64,000 bases of DNA from Pseudonocardia sp. ICBG1293. Its GTDB lineage: Bacteria > Actinomycetota > Actinomycetes > Mycobacteriales > Pseudonocardiaceae. Each line of letters begins with the position of its first letter. The first letter of the stretch is position 1. Under the pieces are notes generated by a model, which was given only the letters and a program-made list of their open reading frames with translations, had not been told where the DNA came from and made no database searches. Shown piece after piece: positions 8,142 through 16,567 of the stretch. The position numbers and the translations under genes are program-made. Location of the stretch: positions 62,001-126,000 of the forward strand of contig NZ_JAHLEL010000085.1 of assembly GCF_020131355.1 (NCBI RefSeq). Direction: 5' to 3'.

Positions 8142-9212
8142 CTAGTGTCGCGTAAACGATGTTCTTTGACCGGGTCGGCAGTGGTTGAGTAGGTGGTCTG
8201 CGGGTTTGGTCCAGATGAACGGGTGGCAGCGTTCGTTCCAGCCGTCGATGAACCGGCCGATCGCGCCGATCAGTTCTCTGACGCTGCCGAAGCTGCCACG
8301 GCGAATGGCCTGGCGGGTGATGACCCCGAAAAAGACCTCGACCATGTTCAGCCACGATCCCGAGGTCGGGGTGAAGTGCAGGGTGATCCGCGGGTTGCGG
8401 GCCAGCCAGGCCTTCACTGCGGGGTGCTTGTGGGTCGCGTAGTTGTCCACCACCAGGTGCAGCTTGCGCCGCGGGTAGGCCTTCGCGACCTGCTTGAGGA
8501 ACCGCAGGAACTCCTGATGGCGATGCCGCGGCAGGCACGCCTGCTCGACCCGCCCGGTCGCGACCTCTAACGCCGCGAACAGCGTGGTGGTGCCGTGACG
8601 GACGTAGTCATGCGTCCGTTTCTCCGGGATACCGGGCATGATCGGCAGGATCGGCGCTGTCCGGTCCAGGGCCTGGACCTGGGATTTCTCGTCGACGCAG
8701 AGCACGACGGCCTTGTCCGGCGGGTTCAGATACAACCCGACGATGTCGCGGACCTTGGCTTCGAGCTCGGGATCGGTGGAGAACTTGAACGTCTCGGACT
8801 TCCACGGCTGCAGCCCCCACCGCCGCCAAATCTTGCCGATCCACACGTGGGAGATCCCGAGCTCGGCACCGAGCAGCCGTGACGACCAGTGCGTGACTCC
8901 GAGCCGCTCAGGCGGCGGTTCCAGCGTGGCGAGCACGACCGCGACCTCGTCGATCACCGGCGGCCGGCCCGCCTTGGGCCGGTCGGCCAGCCCGGCGATC
9001 CCCTCAGCGGCGTAACGCTTCTTCCACCCGATCACCGTCGCCTTCGACGCCCCGACCAGTGTGACGATGTCCTTGACCGCCACCCCGTCCGCGGCCAGCA
9101 ACACGATCCTGCCCCGTCGGGCCAGTCCCGCCGAAACCGACGAGGAACGCAGCCAGGACTCCAACACCTCGCGGTCGGCGGCCGGAACGTCCACGGTCAC
9201 AGTCAACGGCAC
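8142..9212 (-). CDS. IS630-family transposase (copy A)
   Basis: GTG start, 356 residues. The N-terminal helix-turn-helix (LVGASKATVIGWKKRYAAEGIAGLADRPKAGRPP) is followed by a DDE catalytic domain: VDEKSQVQALDRT, HLVVDNYATHKHPAVKAW and SGSWLNMVEVFFG. The protein cuts and joins element ends at TA dinucleotides. The last codon inside the element is CAC; the TAG stop comes from the TA target plus the neighbouring host base, so translation ends in flanking DNA. It is full length and apparently intact. It differs from the other two copies by a few residues, for example IRRGSFG where they have IRHGSFG. Confidence 0.9.
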   Translation of the reverse strand: MPLTVTVDVPAADREVLESWLRSSSVSAGLARRGRIVLLAADGVAVKDIVTLVGASKATVIGWKKRYAAEGIAGLADRPKAGRPPVIDEVAVVLATLEPPPERLGVTHWSSRLLGAELGISHVWIGKIWRRWGLQPWKSETFKFSTDPELEAKVRDIVGLYLNPPDKAVVLCVDEKSQVQALDRTAPILPIMPGIPEKRTHDYVRHGTTTLFAALEVATGRVEQACLPRHRHQEFLRFLKQVAKAYPRRKLHLVVDNYATHKHPAVKAWLARNPRITLHFTPTSGSWLNMVEVFFGVITRQAIRRGSFGSVRELIGAIGRFIDGWNERCHPFIWTKPADHLLNHCRPGQRTSFTRH

Positions 9213-9267
9213 AGCTCATGATCCCGTAAACCAGCCCGTGAGTAAAGTAACCTAGTTACCGCAACAC
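8145..9267 (-). mobile_element. IS630-family element copy A (1,123 bp)
   Basis: Begins GTGTCGCGTAAACG and ends CGCAACAC; the short imperfect terminal repeat is GTGTYGCG. It is flanked by TA at 8143-8144 and 9268-9269, the invariant target of the IS630/Tc1-mariner group. The right TA is shared with the second copy that follows directly, so the two form a tandem dimer. Confidence 0.88.
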
Positions 9268-10337
9268 TAGTGTCGCGTAAACGATGTTCTTTGACCGGGT
9301 CGGCAGTGGTTGAGTAGGTGGTCTGCGGGTTTGGTCCAGATGAACGGGTGGCAGCGTTCGTTCCAGCCGTCGATGAACCGGCCGATCGCGCCGATCAGTT
9401 CTCTGACGCTGCCGAAGCTGCCGTGGCGAATGGCCTGGCGGGTGATGACCCCGAAAAAGACCTCGACCATGTTCAGCCACGATCCCGAGGTCGGGGTGAA
9501 GTGCAGGGTGATCCGCGGGTTGCGGGCCAGCCAGGCCTTCACTGCGGGGTGCTTGTGGGTCGCGTAGTTGTCCACCACCAGGTGCAGCTTGCGCCGCGGG
9601 TAGGCCTTCGCGACCTGCTTGAGGAACCGCAGGAACTCCTGATGGCGATGCCGCGGCAGGCCCGCCTGCTCGACCCGCCCGGTCGCGACCTCTAACGCCG
9701 CGAACAGCGTGGTGGTGCCGTGACGGACGTAGTCATGCGTCCGTTTCTCCGGGATACCGGGCATGATCGGCAGGATCGGCGCTGTCCGGTCCAGGGCCTG
9801 GACCTGGGATTTCTCGTCGACGCAGAGCACGACGGCCTTGTCCGGCGGGTTCAGATACAACCCGACGATGTCGCGGACCTTGGCTTCGAGCTCGGGATCG
9901 GTGGAGAACTTGAACGTCTCGGACTTCCACGGCTGCAGCCCCCACCGCCGCCAAATCTTGCCGATCCACACGTGGGAGATCCCGAGCTCGGCACCGAGCA
10001 GCCGTGACGACCAGTGCGTGACTCCGAGCCGCTCAGGCGGCGGTTCCAGCGTGGCGAGCACGACCGCGACCTCGTCGATCACCGGCGGCCGGCCCGCCTT
10101 GGGCCGGTCGGCCAGCCCGGCGATCCCCTCAGCGGCGTAACGCTTCTTCCACCCGATCACCGTCGCCTTCGACGCCCCGACCAGTGTGACGATGTCCTTG
10201 ACCGCCACCCCGTCCGCGGCCAGCAACACGATCCTGCCCCGTCGGGCCAGTCCCGCCGAAACCGACGAGGAACGCAGCCAGGGCTCCAGCACCTCGCGGT
10301 CGGCGGCCGGAACGTCCACGGTCACAGTCAACGGCAC
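9267..10337 (-). CDS. IS630-family transposase (copy B)
   Basis: A 356-residue protein almost identical to copy A, with the same DDE motifs (VDEKSQVQ, VVDNYATHK, WLNMVEVFF). Visible differences include EPWLRSS for ESWLRSS and VEQAGLP for VEQACLP. Its TAG stop is formed from the TA shared with copy A, whose last base is the C that completes it. Intact and probably active. Confidence 0.9.
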   Translation of the reverse strand: MPLTVTVDVPAADREVLEPWLRSSSVSAGLARRGRIVLLAADGVAVKDIVTLVGASKATVIGWKKRYAAEGIAGLADRPKAGRPPVIDEVAVVLATLEPPPERLGVTHWSSRLLGAELGISHVWIGKIWRRWGLQPWKSETFKFSTDPELEAKVRDIVGLYLNPPDKAVVLCVDEKSQVQALDRTAPILPIMPGIPEKRTHDYVRHGTTTLFAALEVATGRVEQAGLPRHRHQEFLRFLKQVAKAYPRRKLHLVVDNYATHKHPAVKAWLARNPRITLHFTPTSGSWLNMVEVFFGVITRQAIRHGSFGSVRELIGAIGRFIDGWNERCHPFIWTKPADHLLNHCRPGQRTSFTRH

Positions 10338-10392
10338 AGCTCATGATCCCGTAAACCAGCCCGTGAGTAAAGTAACCTAGTTACCGCAACGC
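9270..10392 (-). mobile_element. IS630-family element copy B (1,123 bp), in tandem with copy A
   Basis: Same length and orientation as copy A and separated from it only by the shared TA. The right end reads CGCAACGC rather than CGCAACAC, followed by TA at 10393-10394. Near-identity of the copies indicates recent transposition. Confidence 0.88.
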
Positions 10393-10550
10393 TAGGTGTC
10401 CGCTGTTACGCCCGTGTGTCCCGCGCCGATCGCGCCCCACGCGACGGGCGAGTACTAGGCCGAACGGCGGTAGCCATACGTCTGTCCGGACCAGTTTCCA
10501 CCTGGTGTTCTCGCTAGCGTGTCCGGATCCGCCGACCCTCGGAGCCGCCC

Positions 10551-11740
10551 ATGACCGCCGGCCGCCGCGCGCGGGCACTGGTCGCACTCGTCCAGGTGCT
10601 CGGGCTCGCCGTGTGGTTCTCCGCGTCCGCGGTGCTGCCCGAGCTGCGCGCCGAATGGGACCTGTCCGCGACGGCCGGGGTGTGGCTGACCACGTCGGTG
10701 CAGCTCGGCTTCGCGGTGGGCGCGGTCGTCTCGGCGGTGCTGACGCTGGCCGACCGGGTCCCGCCGCAGCGGCTGCTCGCGGGCGGGGCCGCCGCGGCGG
10801 CGTCGTGCACGCTGCTGCTCGCCGCCGTCGTCGACGGCCCGGTGGCCGCGCTGGTGCTGCGGACGCTGACCGGGATGTGCCTGGCGCTCGTCTACCCGGT
10901 CGGCATGAAGATCATGACCTCCTGGTCGGGCCGGTCGCGCCGGGCCCGCGACCTCGGGGTGCTGGTCGGGGCGCTGACCCTCGGGTCGGCGCTGCCGCAC
11001 CTGATCGGTGGGCTGCCCGGGCTGCCGTGGCGCGGTGTGCTCGCCGGCGCCGCGCTGTGCGGGTTCGCGGCGGCCGCGCTGGCCCGCTGGTGTCTGCGGC
11101 CCGGCCCGGCGCTCGCCCCCGCCCCGCCCCCGGACACCGGCTACGCGCTCCGGCTGCTCCGCGAGCCCGGCCCGCGCCTGGTGGTGCTCGGCTACCTCGG
11201 GCACATGTGGGAGCTGTACGCCCTGTGGACCTGGCTGGGTGCGGCGGTCGCCGGTGGCGACCCCGGACCGGCGGAGCACCTGCTGGTGTTCGTCGCGGCC
11301 GGGCTGGGGGGGAGCCGTCGGCTGCGTGTTGGGCGGCCGCGCCGCCGACCGTCACGGCCGGGTCCCGGTGATCGCGACGTCGTTGCTGGTCAGCGGCGTC
11401 TGCTGCATGGTGTCCCCGGTCGTGCTGGGTGCCGAACCGCTGTGGCTGACCGCGTTCTGCGTGCTGTGGGGTGCGGCCGCCGTCGCCGACTCCGCGGTCC
11501 TGACGACGGCGACGATCGAGGTCGCCGATCCCCGGTACACGGGCACCGCGCTGACCGTGCAGACCGCGCTGGGGTTCCTGCTCACCGTCGCCGGGATCGC
11601 GACGGTCCCGGTGGTCGCGGCCGCCGTCGGATGGCAGACCGCGCTCGTCGTGCTCGCCGTCGGACCGGCGCTGGGGCTGCCCGCGGTGCTCGCGCTGCGC
11701 CGGTACCTGCCCACCGCGGCGCCGGCCCCGTCCCCCGTTA
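10551..11740 (+). pseudogene. MFS exporter (CynX/NimT-like), frameshifted and cut by IS110
   Basis: The first frame runs from the ATG at 10551 (RALVALVQVLGLAVWFSASAVLPEL) through about eight hydrophobic segments to VFVAAGLGG. A G7 run at 11306-11312 then shifts the frame; removing one G continues the protein as GLGGAVGCVLGGRAADRHGRVPVIA through the remaining membrane segments to LALRRYLPTAAPAP. The family exports or imports small solutes by proton exchange; no substrate is evident. An IS110 element then separates the proline-rich tail, which resumes at about 13202. The frameshift may be a real mutation, a slippage-prone tract or a consensus error. The IS insertion only removes the tail. Confidence 0.75.
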
Positions 11741-11741
11741 C

Positions 11742-11876
11742 CTTCTTGATCAAGCCCGCTGAGGGCTTGCAGGCCGCCGGCCGCGGTATGACTGACTGCC
11801 CCTGTCGCCCGATGATCTGGGGGGTGTTGTCGCCGTGGCCGGAGGGCGCCAACGACCGCTGATAGAGACCTGACCC
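11742..11876 (+). ncRNA. Candidate IS110 bridge-RNA region
   Basis: About 135 non-coding bases precede the transposase. They start with a perfect 7-bp stem at 11751-11769 (CAAGCCC, loop GCTGA, GGGCTTG), followed by GC-rich segments able to form further stem-loops. IS110 elements of the IS621 type encode a structured bridge RNA in the non-coding end next to the recombinase, which guides target and donor recognition. Position and folding potential agree; the loops have not been matched to target or donor sequence here. Confidence 0.45.
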
Positions 11877-13184
11877 GTGTGGTCTGCTCGTAACGTGGCT
11901 GCCGGCGCGGGTGCTCGTGGTCGGCCTGCCGCGACGAGAAGGGAGCGGCGGTTGCCCGATCCTGACCAGCACCCGACCGGGTTCGCGGTGTTCTGCGGCC
12001 TGGACGTGGGCAAGTCCGAACACCACGCCTGCGCGGTCGACACCAACGGGAAGCGGGTGCACGACAAGGCCCTGCCCAACGACGAATCGGCGCTGCGCAC
12101 CGTGCTGTCCGGGCTGGCCGAGCACGGCGCGGTGCTGATGGTCATCGACCAGCCCGCCTCGATCGGAGCGCTGGCCATCGCCGTCGCTCGTGATCTGGGG
12201 ATCACGGTGGCCTACCTGCCCGGGCTGGCGATGCGCCGCATCGCCGACCTGCATCCCGGGCAGGCCAAGACCGACGCCCGCGACGCCCACGTGATCGCCG
12301 AGGCCGCCCGGACGATGCCGCACACCCTGCGCCGGGTCGGCACCGACGACGAGACCCTCGCCGAACTCACTGTGCTCGCCGGTTACGACGATGACCTGGC
12401 TGGGCAGAGCACCCGGCTGACGAACCGGCTGCGCGACGCCCTGCTGCATGTTCATCCCGCCCTGGAACGCCTGCTCGGGCCACGCCTGGACCGCGGTGGC
12501 GTGCTCGACCTGCTCGCGGCCGCGCCCACCCCGCAAGCCCTGCGAGAGCTCGGCGCTGACGGGATCGCCGAGACGATGCGGGCCCGGTCGCCTCGACTGG
12601 CCCGCACCCTTCCCGCCCAGATCCTGACCTCGCTCGACGCCCAGAGCCTGACCGTTCCCGGCACGGCCGCGTTCGCCCGTGTCATCACCGGCGTCGCCGG
12701 GCAGCTGCGCCAGGTCCACACCGAACGCGACCAGCTCGCCGACGAGCTCGAAGCCCGCCTGGAGGCCCACCCTCTTGGACCGGTCCTGACCTCGATGCCC
12801 GGACTCGGGGTCAGGACCGCCATCAAGATCCTCACCATCGTCGGCGACGGCTCCGGGTTCCCCACCGCCGGGCACCTCGCCGCTTACGCCGGCCTCGCCC
12901 CAGTCACCCGCCGCTCCGGCACCTCGATCAAAGGCGAAACCCGATCCCAGCGCGGCAACCACGCCCTGAAATCCGCGCTGTTCCTGTCCGCATTCGCCGC
13001 CCTGGCCGACCCCGCCAGCCGCGCCTACTACGACCGCAAACGAGCCGCCGGCAAACGACACAACGCCGCCCTGATCTGCCTCGCCCGACGCCGCACCGAC
13101 GTCATCTACGCCATGCTCCGCGACCGCCGCCCCTACAACCCGCCCACGGTCAACAACCCCGATCCAGAACTCGCCGCCGCTTGA
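11877..13184 (+). CDS. IS110-family transposase (DEDD recombinase plus Transposase_20 domain)
   Basis: Up to 435 residues from the GTG at 11877; a TTG at 11952 just before PDPDQHPTGF may be the true start. The N-terminal RuvC-like domain shows FCGLDVGKSEHH (first acidic residue), VIDQPASIG and KTDARDAHVIAEAAR. The C-terminal domain shows LTSMPGLGVRTAIKI, FPTAGHLAAYAGLAP, GETRSQRGNHALKSALF and the serine-containing region typical of the family. It is complete, so the element could be active. It lies in the proline-rich tail of the MFS pseudogene. Confidence 0.9.
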   Translation: MWSARNVAAGAGARGRPAATRRERRLPDPDQHPTGFAVFCGLDVGKSEHHACAVDTNGKRVHDKALPNDESALRTVLSGLAEHGAVLMVIDQPASIGALAIAVARDLGITVAYLPGLAMRRIADLHPGQAKTDARDAHVIAEAARTMPHTLRRVGTDDETLAELTVLAGYDDDLAGQSTRLTNRLRDALLHVHPALERLLGPRLDRGGVLDLLAAAPTPQALRELGADGIAETMRARSPRLARTLPAQILTSLDAQSLTVPGTAAFARVITGVAGQLRQVHTERDQLADELEARLEAHPLGPVLTSMPGLGVRTAIKILTIVGDGSGFPTAGHLAAYAGLAPVTRRSGTSIKGETRSQRGNHALKSALFLSAFAALADPASRAYYDRKRAAGKRHNAALICLARRRTDVIYAMLRDRRPYNPPTVNNPDPELAAA

Positions 13185-13201
13185 CGAACCCATAGAGACA
13201 C

Positions 13202-13486
13202 CCCCCGCCGGCCCCGGCCGACGCGCCGACCGTCGAGTTCCCACGGACCGTGCTGGACGACCGCCCGACGGCGCCGCTGCCCCATGTCGTGGACGACCCG
13301 CCGACCGTCGAGCTGTACCGGCTGCGCCGGGTGGCGGAGCCGGACTCCTCCGACTTCGCCGACCGCCTCGCGCGGGTGCTGTCCGACCGGTCCCGGGCCG
13401 GCGCCCCGTCGGACGTCGCCCGGCCGCACGCCGTCCGGTCGAACCTCGCCGACCGTCCACCGCGACCGCCGGCAGAGGATCGGTGA
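13202..13486 (+). pseudogene. Detached C-terminal tail of the MFS gene
   Basis: After the IS110 element an open frame continues as PPAPADAPTVEFPRTVLDD and PPTVELYRLRRVAEPDSSDFADRL, ending in TGA near 13486. It has no membrane segments and no plausible start before a GTG at 13250. Its proline/alanine-rich opening fits the end of the interrupted MFS protein (LPTAAPAP). I therefore read it as the cytoplasmic tail of that gene. It could instead be an unrelated small protein from 13250 (78 residues). Confidence 0.5.
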
Positions 13487-13488
13487 CC

Positions 13489-13513
13489 TCGCTTACCGGG
13501 TAAGCGAGTTCGC
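13489..13513. repeat. 25-bp repeat with palindromic core, copy 1
   Basis: Contains the palindrome CGCTTACCGGGTAAGCG followed by AGTTCGC. The arms here extend to 10 bp around a central G. An identical 25-bp copy lies 178 bp away. It could serve as a terminator or a repeat-element end. Confidence 0.7.
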
Positions 13514-13573
13514 CGAGGTCACCCTGGTCGCCCGACATCGGGGGCCACCGGCGCACGACGAGGTGCACCATCG

Positions 13574-13615
13574 CTCACGGCTCACGGCTCACGGCTCACG
13601 GCTCACGGCTCACGG
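13574..13615. repeat. Six tandem copies of a 7-bp unit (CTCACGG)
   Basis: Exact heptamer array between the two palindromic repeats, in a gene-free stretch of about 180 bp. Units are contiguous without spacers, so it is a simple microsatellite and not CRISPR-like. Confidence 0.9.
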
Positions 13616-13666
13616 CCGGCCTGCACGGCCGACACACGGTGGTCGGCGGACCCTGGGCGCGTGGAA

Positions 13667-13691
13667 TCGCTTACCGGGTAAGCGAGTTCGC
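13667..13691. repeat. 25-bp repeat with palindromic core, copy 2
   Basis: Same 25 bp as copy 1. Read on the minus strand it encodes the last residues (NSLTR) and TAA stop of the metallo-hydrolase gene, and as RNA it would form a stem at that gene's 3' end. Confidence 0.7.
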
Positions 13692-14510
13692 AGACAGAGC
13701 ACCCGGCGCCACGGCGGCGGAGGCCTCGGCCGCCCGGGCGATCCGCAGCAGGTCCGCGTGCTGTGCTGCCGCCTCGTCGGGCGACAGGGGATCGCCGTGC
13801 CCTGGGACGACGACCCGGGTCCCGGCGGGGGAGGGCGCCGAGCCGGCGTCGAGGAGCAGGCCCACGGCGGCCGCCCAGTCCCGGCGGTAGGAGTCCGGCC
13901 CGAACGACGGCGGTGCCCCGTTCTCCAGCAGGTCCCCGGCGAAGAGCATGCCCGCGTCCGGAACGCGCACCGCCAGGTCGTGTCCGGTGTGGGCGGGGCC
14001 GGGGTGCACGAGCTGCACGACGCGTCCGCCCAGGTCGAGCGCGTGCACGGAGCCCGGACGAGAGCAGACCGGGTGGTCGGGGAGGACCGGGACGGTGGCG
14101 GCGAGCGCATCGGCCGTCGCGGTACCCCCGGGACTGCCGGTGCCCCCGGCGTCGCGGTAGTACCGGGTCCAGTGGGCGCGCTGGGCGGCGGCCGTCGCCA
14201 GGAGTGCGCCCGCACAGCCGGCCTGGGCGTACACCGGGACGCCGGGGAACGCGGCGGTGCCGAAACAGTGGTCGAAGTGGGCGTGGGTGAGTGCCACGAC
14301 GACCGGCAGGGCGGTCACCGCGCGCACCGCCGCGGCGAGCTCCGCACCCTGGGCGGTGTCGCCACGGGTGTCGATCACCAGGGCCGCGGACGTGCCGAGC
14401 ACGAGGCCGGTGGTCAGGTCGAGCTCGCGGTACCGGCGGGCGAGCACCCCGTCGGCGAGCTCGAGCCAGCGCCCGTCCGACCGCTGCCCGTCCGACCGCT
14501 GCCCGTCCAC
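13671..14510 (-). CDS. MBL-fold metallo-hydrolase
   Basis: About 279 residues from the GTG at 14510; the open frame extends further upstream, but only into the DUF429 gene. The metallo-beta-lactamase fold is shown by THAHFDHCFG (metal motif HxHxDH), HPGPAHTGHDLAVRV, MLFAGDLLENG and PGHGDPLS. It is a soluble hydrolase of unknown substrate, with glyoxalase II-like or quorum-quenching lactonase-like enzymes as the nearest relatives. The N-terminus contains a duplicated 15-bp unit coding DGQRS, just after the chosen start. It follows the DUF429 gene on the same strand after 16 bases. Its last codons overlap the 25-bp palindromic repeat. Confidence 0.8.
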   Translation of the reverse strand: MDGQRSDGQRSDGRWLELADGVLARRYRELDLTTGLVLGTSAALVIDTRGDTAQGAELAAAVRAVTALPVVVALTHAHFDHCFGTAAFPGVPVYAQAGCAGALLATAAAQRAHWTRYYRDAGGTGSPGGTATADALAATVPVLPDHPVCSRPGSVHALDLGGRVVQLVHPGPAHTGHDLAVRVPDAGMLFAGDLLENGAPPSFGPDSYRRDWAAAVGLLLDAGSAPSPAGTRVVVPGHGDPLSPDEAAAQHADLLRIARAAEASAAVAPGALSANSLTR

Positions 14511-14526
14511 CCGATGATCCTCGCGC

Positions 14527-15201
14527 TCAGACCGCGATCGCGGTGGACCGGCCCAGGCCGTCGGTGCCCGGGCCGAGCAGCTCCGCGGTCCCGCGGGCCA
14601 CGCGCTCCGCGGTCCAGGCACAGGCCAGGGCGTCCAGGACGTCGTCGAGCCGGGCGGCCGCGGGCAGGTCACCGAGTGCGGCCGTGGGGGAGACCCACTC
14701 CGCGAGCGCCGCGATCCGCTGGCCCGCGCCGCGTGCGGTCTTCTTCGACGCGAACCCGCACGACGGCGCCATCGTGCGGAACGTCAGCTCCGGGTGCGCC
14801 TCGACCACCGACGACGGCAGCCGGACCTGCTGGAACTCGCGGATCTTCGGGACGATGTACCAGGTCTGCAGGCTGATCTTCTTCCCCGTGACGCCCTGGG
14901 CCACGGTGCAGGCGTCGGCGTAGGAGCCCGCGTCGAGCACCGCGGCGGGCGGGGTCGGGAACAGCGAGGACCGGGCCCGCCCCAGCCGCGCCGACGCGAC
15001 GATCTCGGCCTCGCGACGCCGCGCCCCGGTCGGGACCGACAGCGGGATGTCGACCCCGACGACGTCGCACCCGGCCGTCGCGGTGAGCACCGCCGCGGCG
15101 TCGGGGACCACCGTCCACGTCACCTCGCGTGTGCGTCCGCTGCCATGGAGCACACACACCACCCAGCCACCCGGGACCCCGTCCACGCCGCTGATCCGCA
15201 T
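14527..15201 (-). CDS. DUF429 family protein (predicted RNase H-like nuclease)
   Basis: 224 residues from the ATG at 15201 (MRISGVDGVPGGWVVCVL). The opening GVDGVPGGW and internal DVVGVDIPLSVP, with acidic residues on predicted beta-strands, are typical of DUF429, a family predicted to have an RNase H fold and nuclease activity. Also visible are SLQTWYIVPKIREF, VVEAHPELTFR and a C-terminal DDVLDALACAWTA. It is divergent from rpiB, with only 18 bases between the start codons. No substrate is known. Confidence 0.75.
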   Translation of the reverse strand: MRISGVDGVPGGWVVCVLHGSGRTREVTWTVVPDAAAVLTATAGCDVVGVDIPLSVPTGARRREAEIVASARLGRARSSLFPTPPAAVLDAGSYADACTVAQGVTGKKISLQTWYIVPKIREFQQVRLPSSVVEAHPELTFRTMAPSCGFASKKTARGAGQRIAALAEWVSPTAALGDLPAAARLDDVLDALACAWTAERVARGTAELLGPGTDGLGRSTAIAV

Positions 15202-15219
15202 GGGGGAGGATCGTGCCCC

Positions 15220-15690
<471 letters not shown>

Positions 15691-15750
15691 CGACCGGCCC
15701 CGTGACGACCGGTGCCGTCACGTCGCCCGCCGTGACGAACCGGGGCTGAG

Positions 15751-16566
15751 ATGCCCGAGGGACACACGCTGCACCGGCTGGCGCGACTGCACCGGAGGCT
15801 GTTCGTGCGCCGGCCGGTCGCGGTGTCCAGCCCGCAGGGCCGGTTCGCGGCGTCCGCGGCGCTGCTCGACGGCGAGGTCATGACCGGGGCCGAGGCCCAC
15901 GGCAAGCACCTGTTCCACCGCTACGGCCGCGACCGCGTCGTGCACGTCCATCTCGGGCTCTACGGCACGTTCGTCGAACAGCCGCTGCCCGCGCCGGAAC
16001 CGGTCGGGCAGCTGCGGATGCGGCTGGTCGGGCAGACCCACCACGCCGACCTGCGCGGGCCGACCGCCTGCGAGCTCCTCACCTCGGCAGAGGCCCGGGC
16101 GTTGCGGGCCCGGCTCGGGGCGGATCCGCTGCGTCCCGATGCCGACCCGGACACGGTCTGGGCCCGCATCTCGGCCTCGCGCAGCCCGCTCGCGACCCTG
16201 TTGATGGACCAGAAGGTGCTCGCCGGCGTCGGGAACGTCTACCGGGCCGAGGTGCTGTTCCGGCACGGTCTGGACCCGCAGCTCCCGGGCCGTGCCCTGG
16301 ACCGGGCGACGTGGGACGCGATGTGGGAGGACCTGGTCGTGCTCATGCGTGACGGCGTGCGGACCGGCCGCATCGACACCGTCCGTCCCGAGCACGACCC
16401 GCGCCGCCGCGGACAGGCCGGGCGCAAGGACCGGCACGGCGGGGAGGTCTACGTCTACCGCCGCGCAGGGATGGACTGCCTCGTCTGCGGCACTCCGGTG
16501 CGCCACGCCGAGCACCAGAACCGCAACCTGTTCTGGTGCCCGGGGTGCCAGCCACCGGTGGCCTAG
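15751..16566 (+). CDS. Fpg/Nei-family DNA glycosylase (endonuclease VIII-like, Nei2)
   Basis: 271 residues, starting MPEGHTLHRLA. The N-terminal proline (P2) and E3 are the catalytic pair of this base-excision repair family. The H2TH region (LLMDQKVLAGVGNVYRAEVLFRHGL) and a C-terminal zinc finger (C243, C246, C263, C266) are intact. MPEGH rather than MPELPE points to the Nei branch, which removes oxidised pyrimidines and nicks the abasic site. All functional residues expected are present. It is followed directly by a HAD hydrolase on the same strand. Confidence 0.92.
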   Translation: MPEGHTLHRLARLHRRLFVRRPVAVSSPQGRFAASAALLDGEVMTGAEAHGKHLFHRYGRDRVVHVHLGLYGTFVEQPLPAPEPVGQLRMRLVGQTHHADLRGPTACELLTSAEARALRARLGADPLRPDADPDTVWARISASRSPLATLLMDQKVLAGVGNVYRAEVLFRHGLDPQLPGRALDRATWDAMWEDLVVLMRDGVRTGRIDTVRPEHDPRRRGQAGRKDRHGGEVYVYRRAGMDCLVCGTPVRHAEHQNRNLFWCPGCQPPVA

Positions 16567-16567
16567 G

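Larger units (their letters stand above)
6797..8142 (+). mobile_element. IS5-family (two-ORF type) insertion sequence carrying two MITE insertions
   Basis: The ends are inverted repeats: GGGCGCGTCTCCTAA on the left and its complement GGGCGTGTCTCCTAA on the right (one mismatch). They are flanked by TA at 6795-6796 and 8143-8144. Removing the two 121-bp MITEs and their TAA/TTA duplications leaves about 1.1 kb, normal for this type of IS5-family element. It lies between the ligase start codon and two IS630 copies; the right-hand TA is shared with the first IS630. Confidence 0.8.
11741..13200 (+). mobile_element. IS110-family element (approximate ends)
   Basis: The transposase at 11877-13184 and its long 5' leader sit between two C-rich tracts (about 11731-11736 and 13199-13206) that look like one interrupted proline-coding run of the MFS gene. 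IS110 elements lack clear terminal inverted repeats, so both ends are uncertain by several bases. Confidence 0.7.

Noticed and set aside
13574..13615. Tandem CTCACGG units as a CRISPR or iteron array
   Set aside because: Seven-base units lie end to end without spacers and with no Cas or replication gene nearby; a simple microsatellite is sufficient.
14511..14672. The N-terminal extension of the metallo-hydrolase frame up to 14672
   Set aside because: It lies within the DUF429 coding sequence and has low-complexity composition; the GTG at 14510 leaves a normal MBL length.
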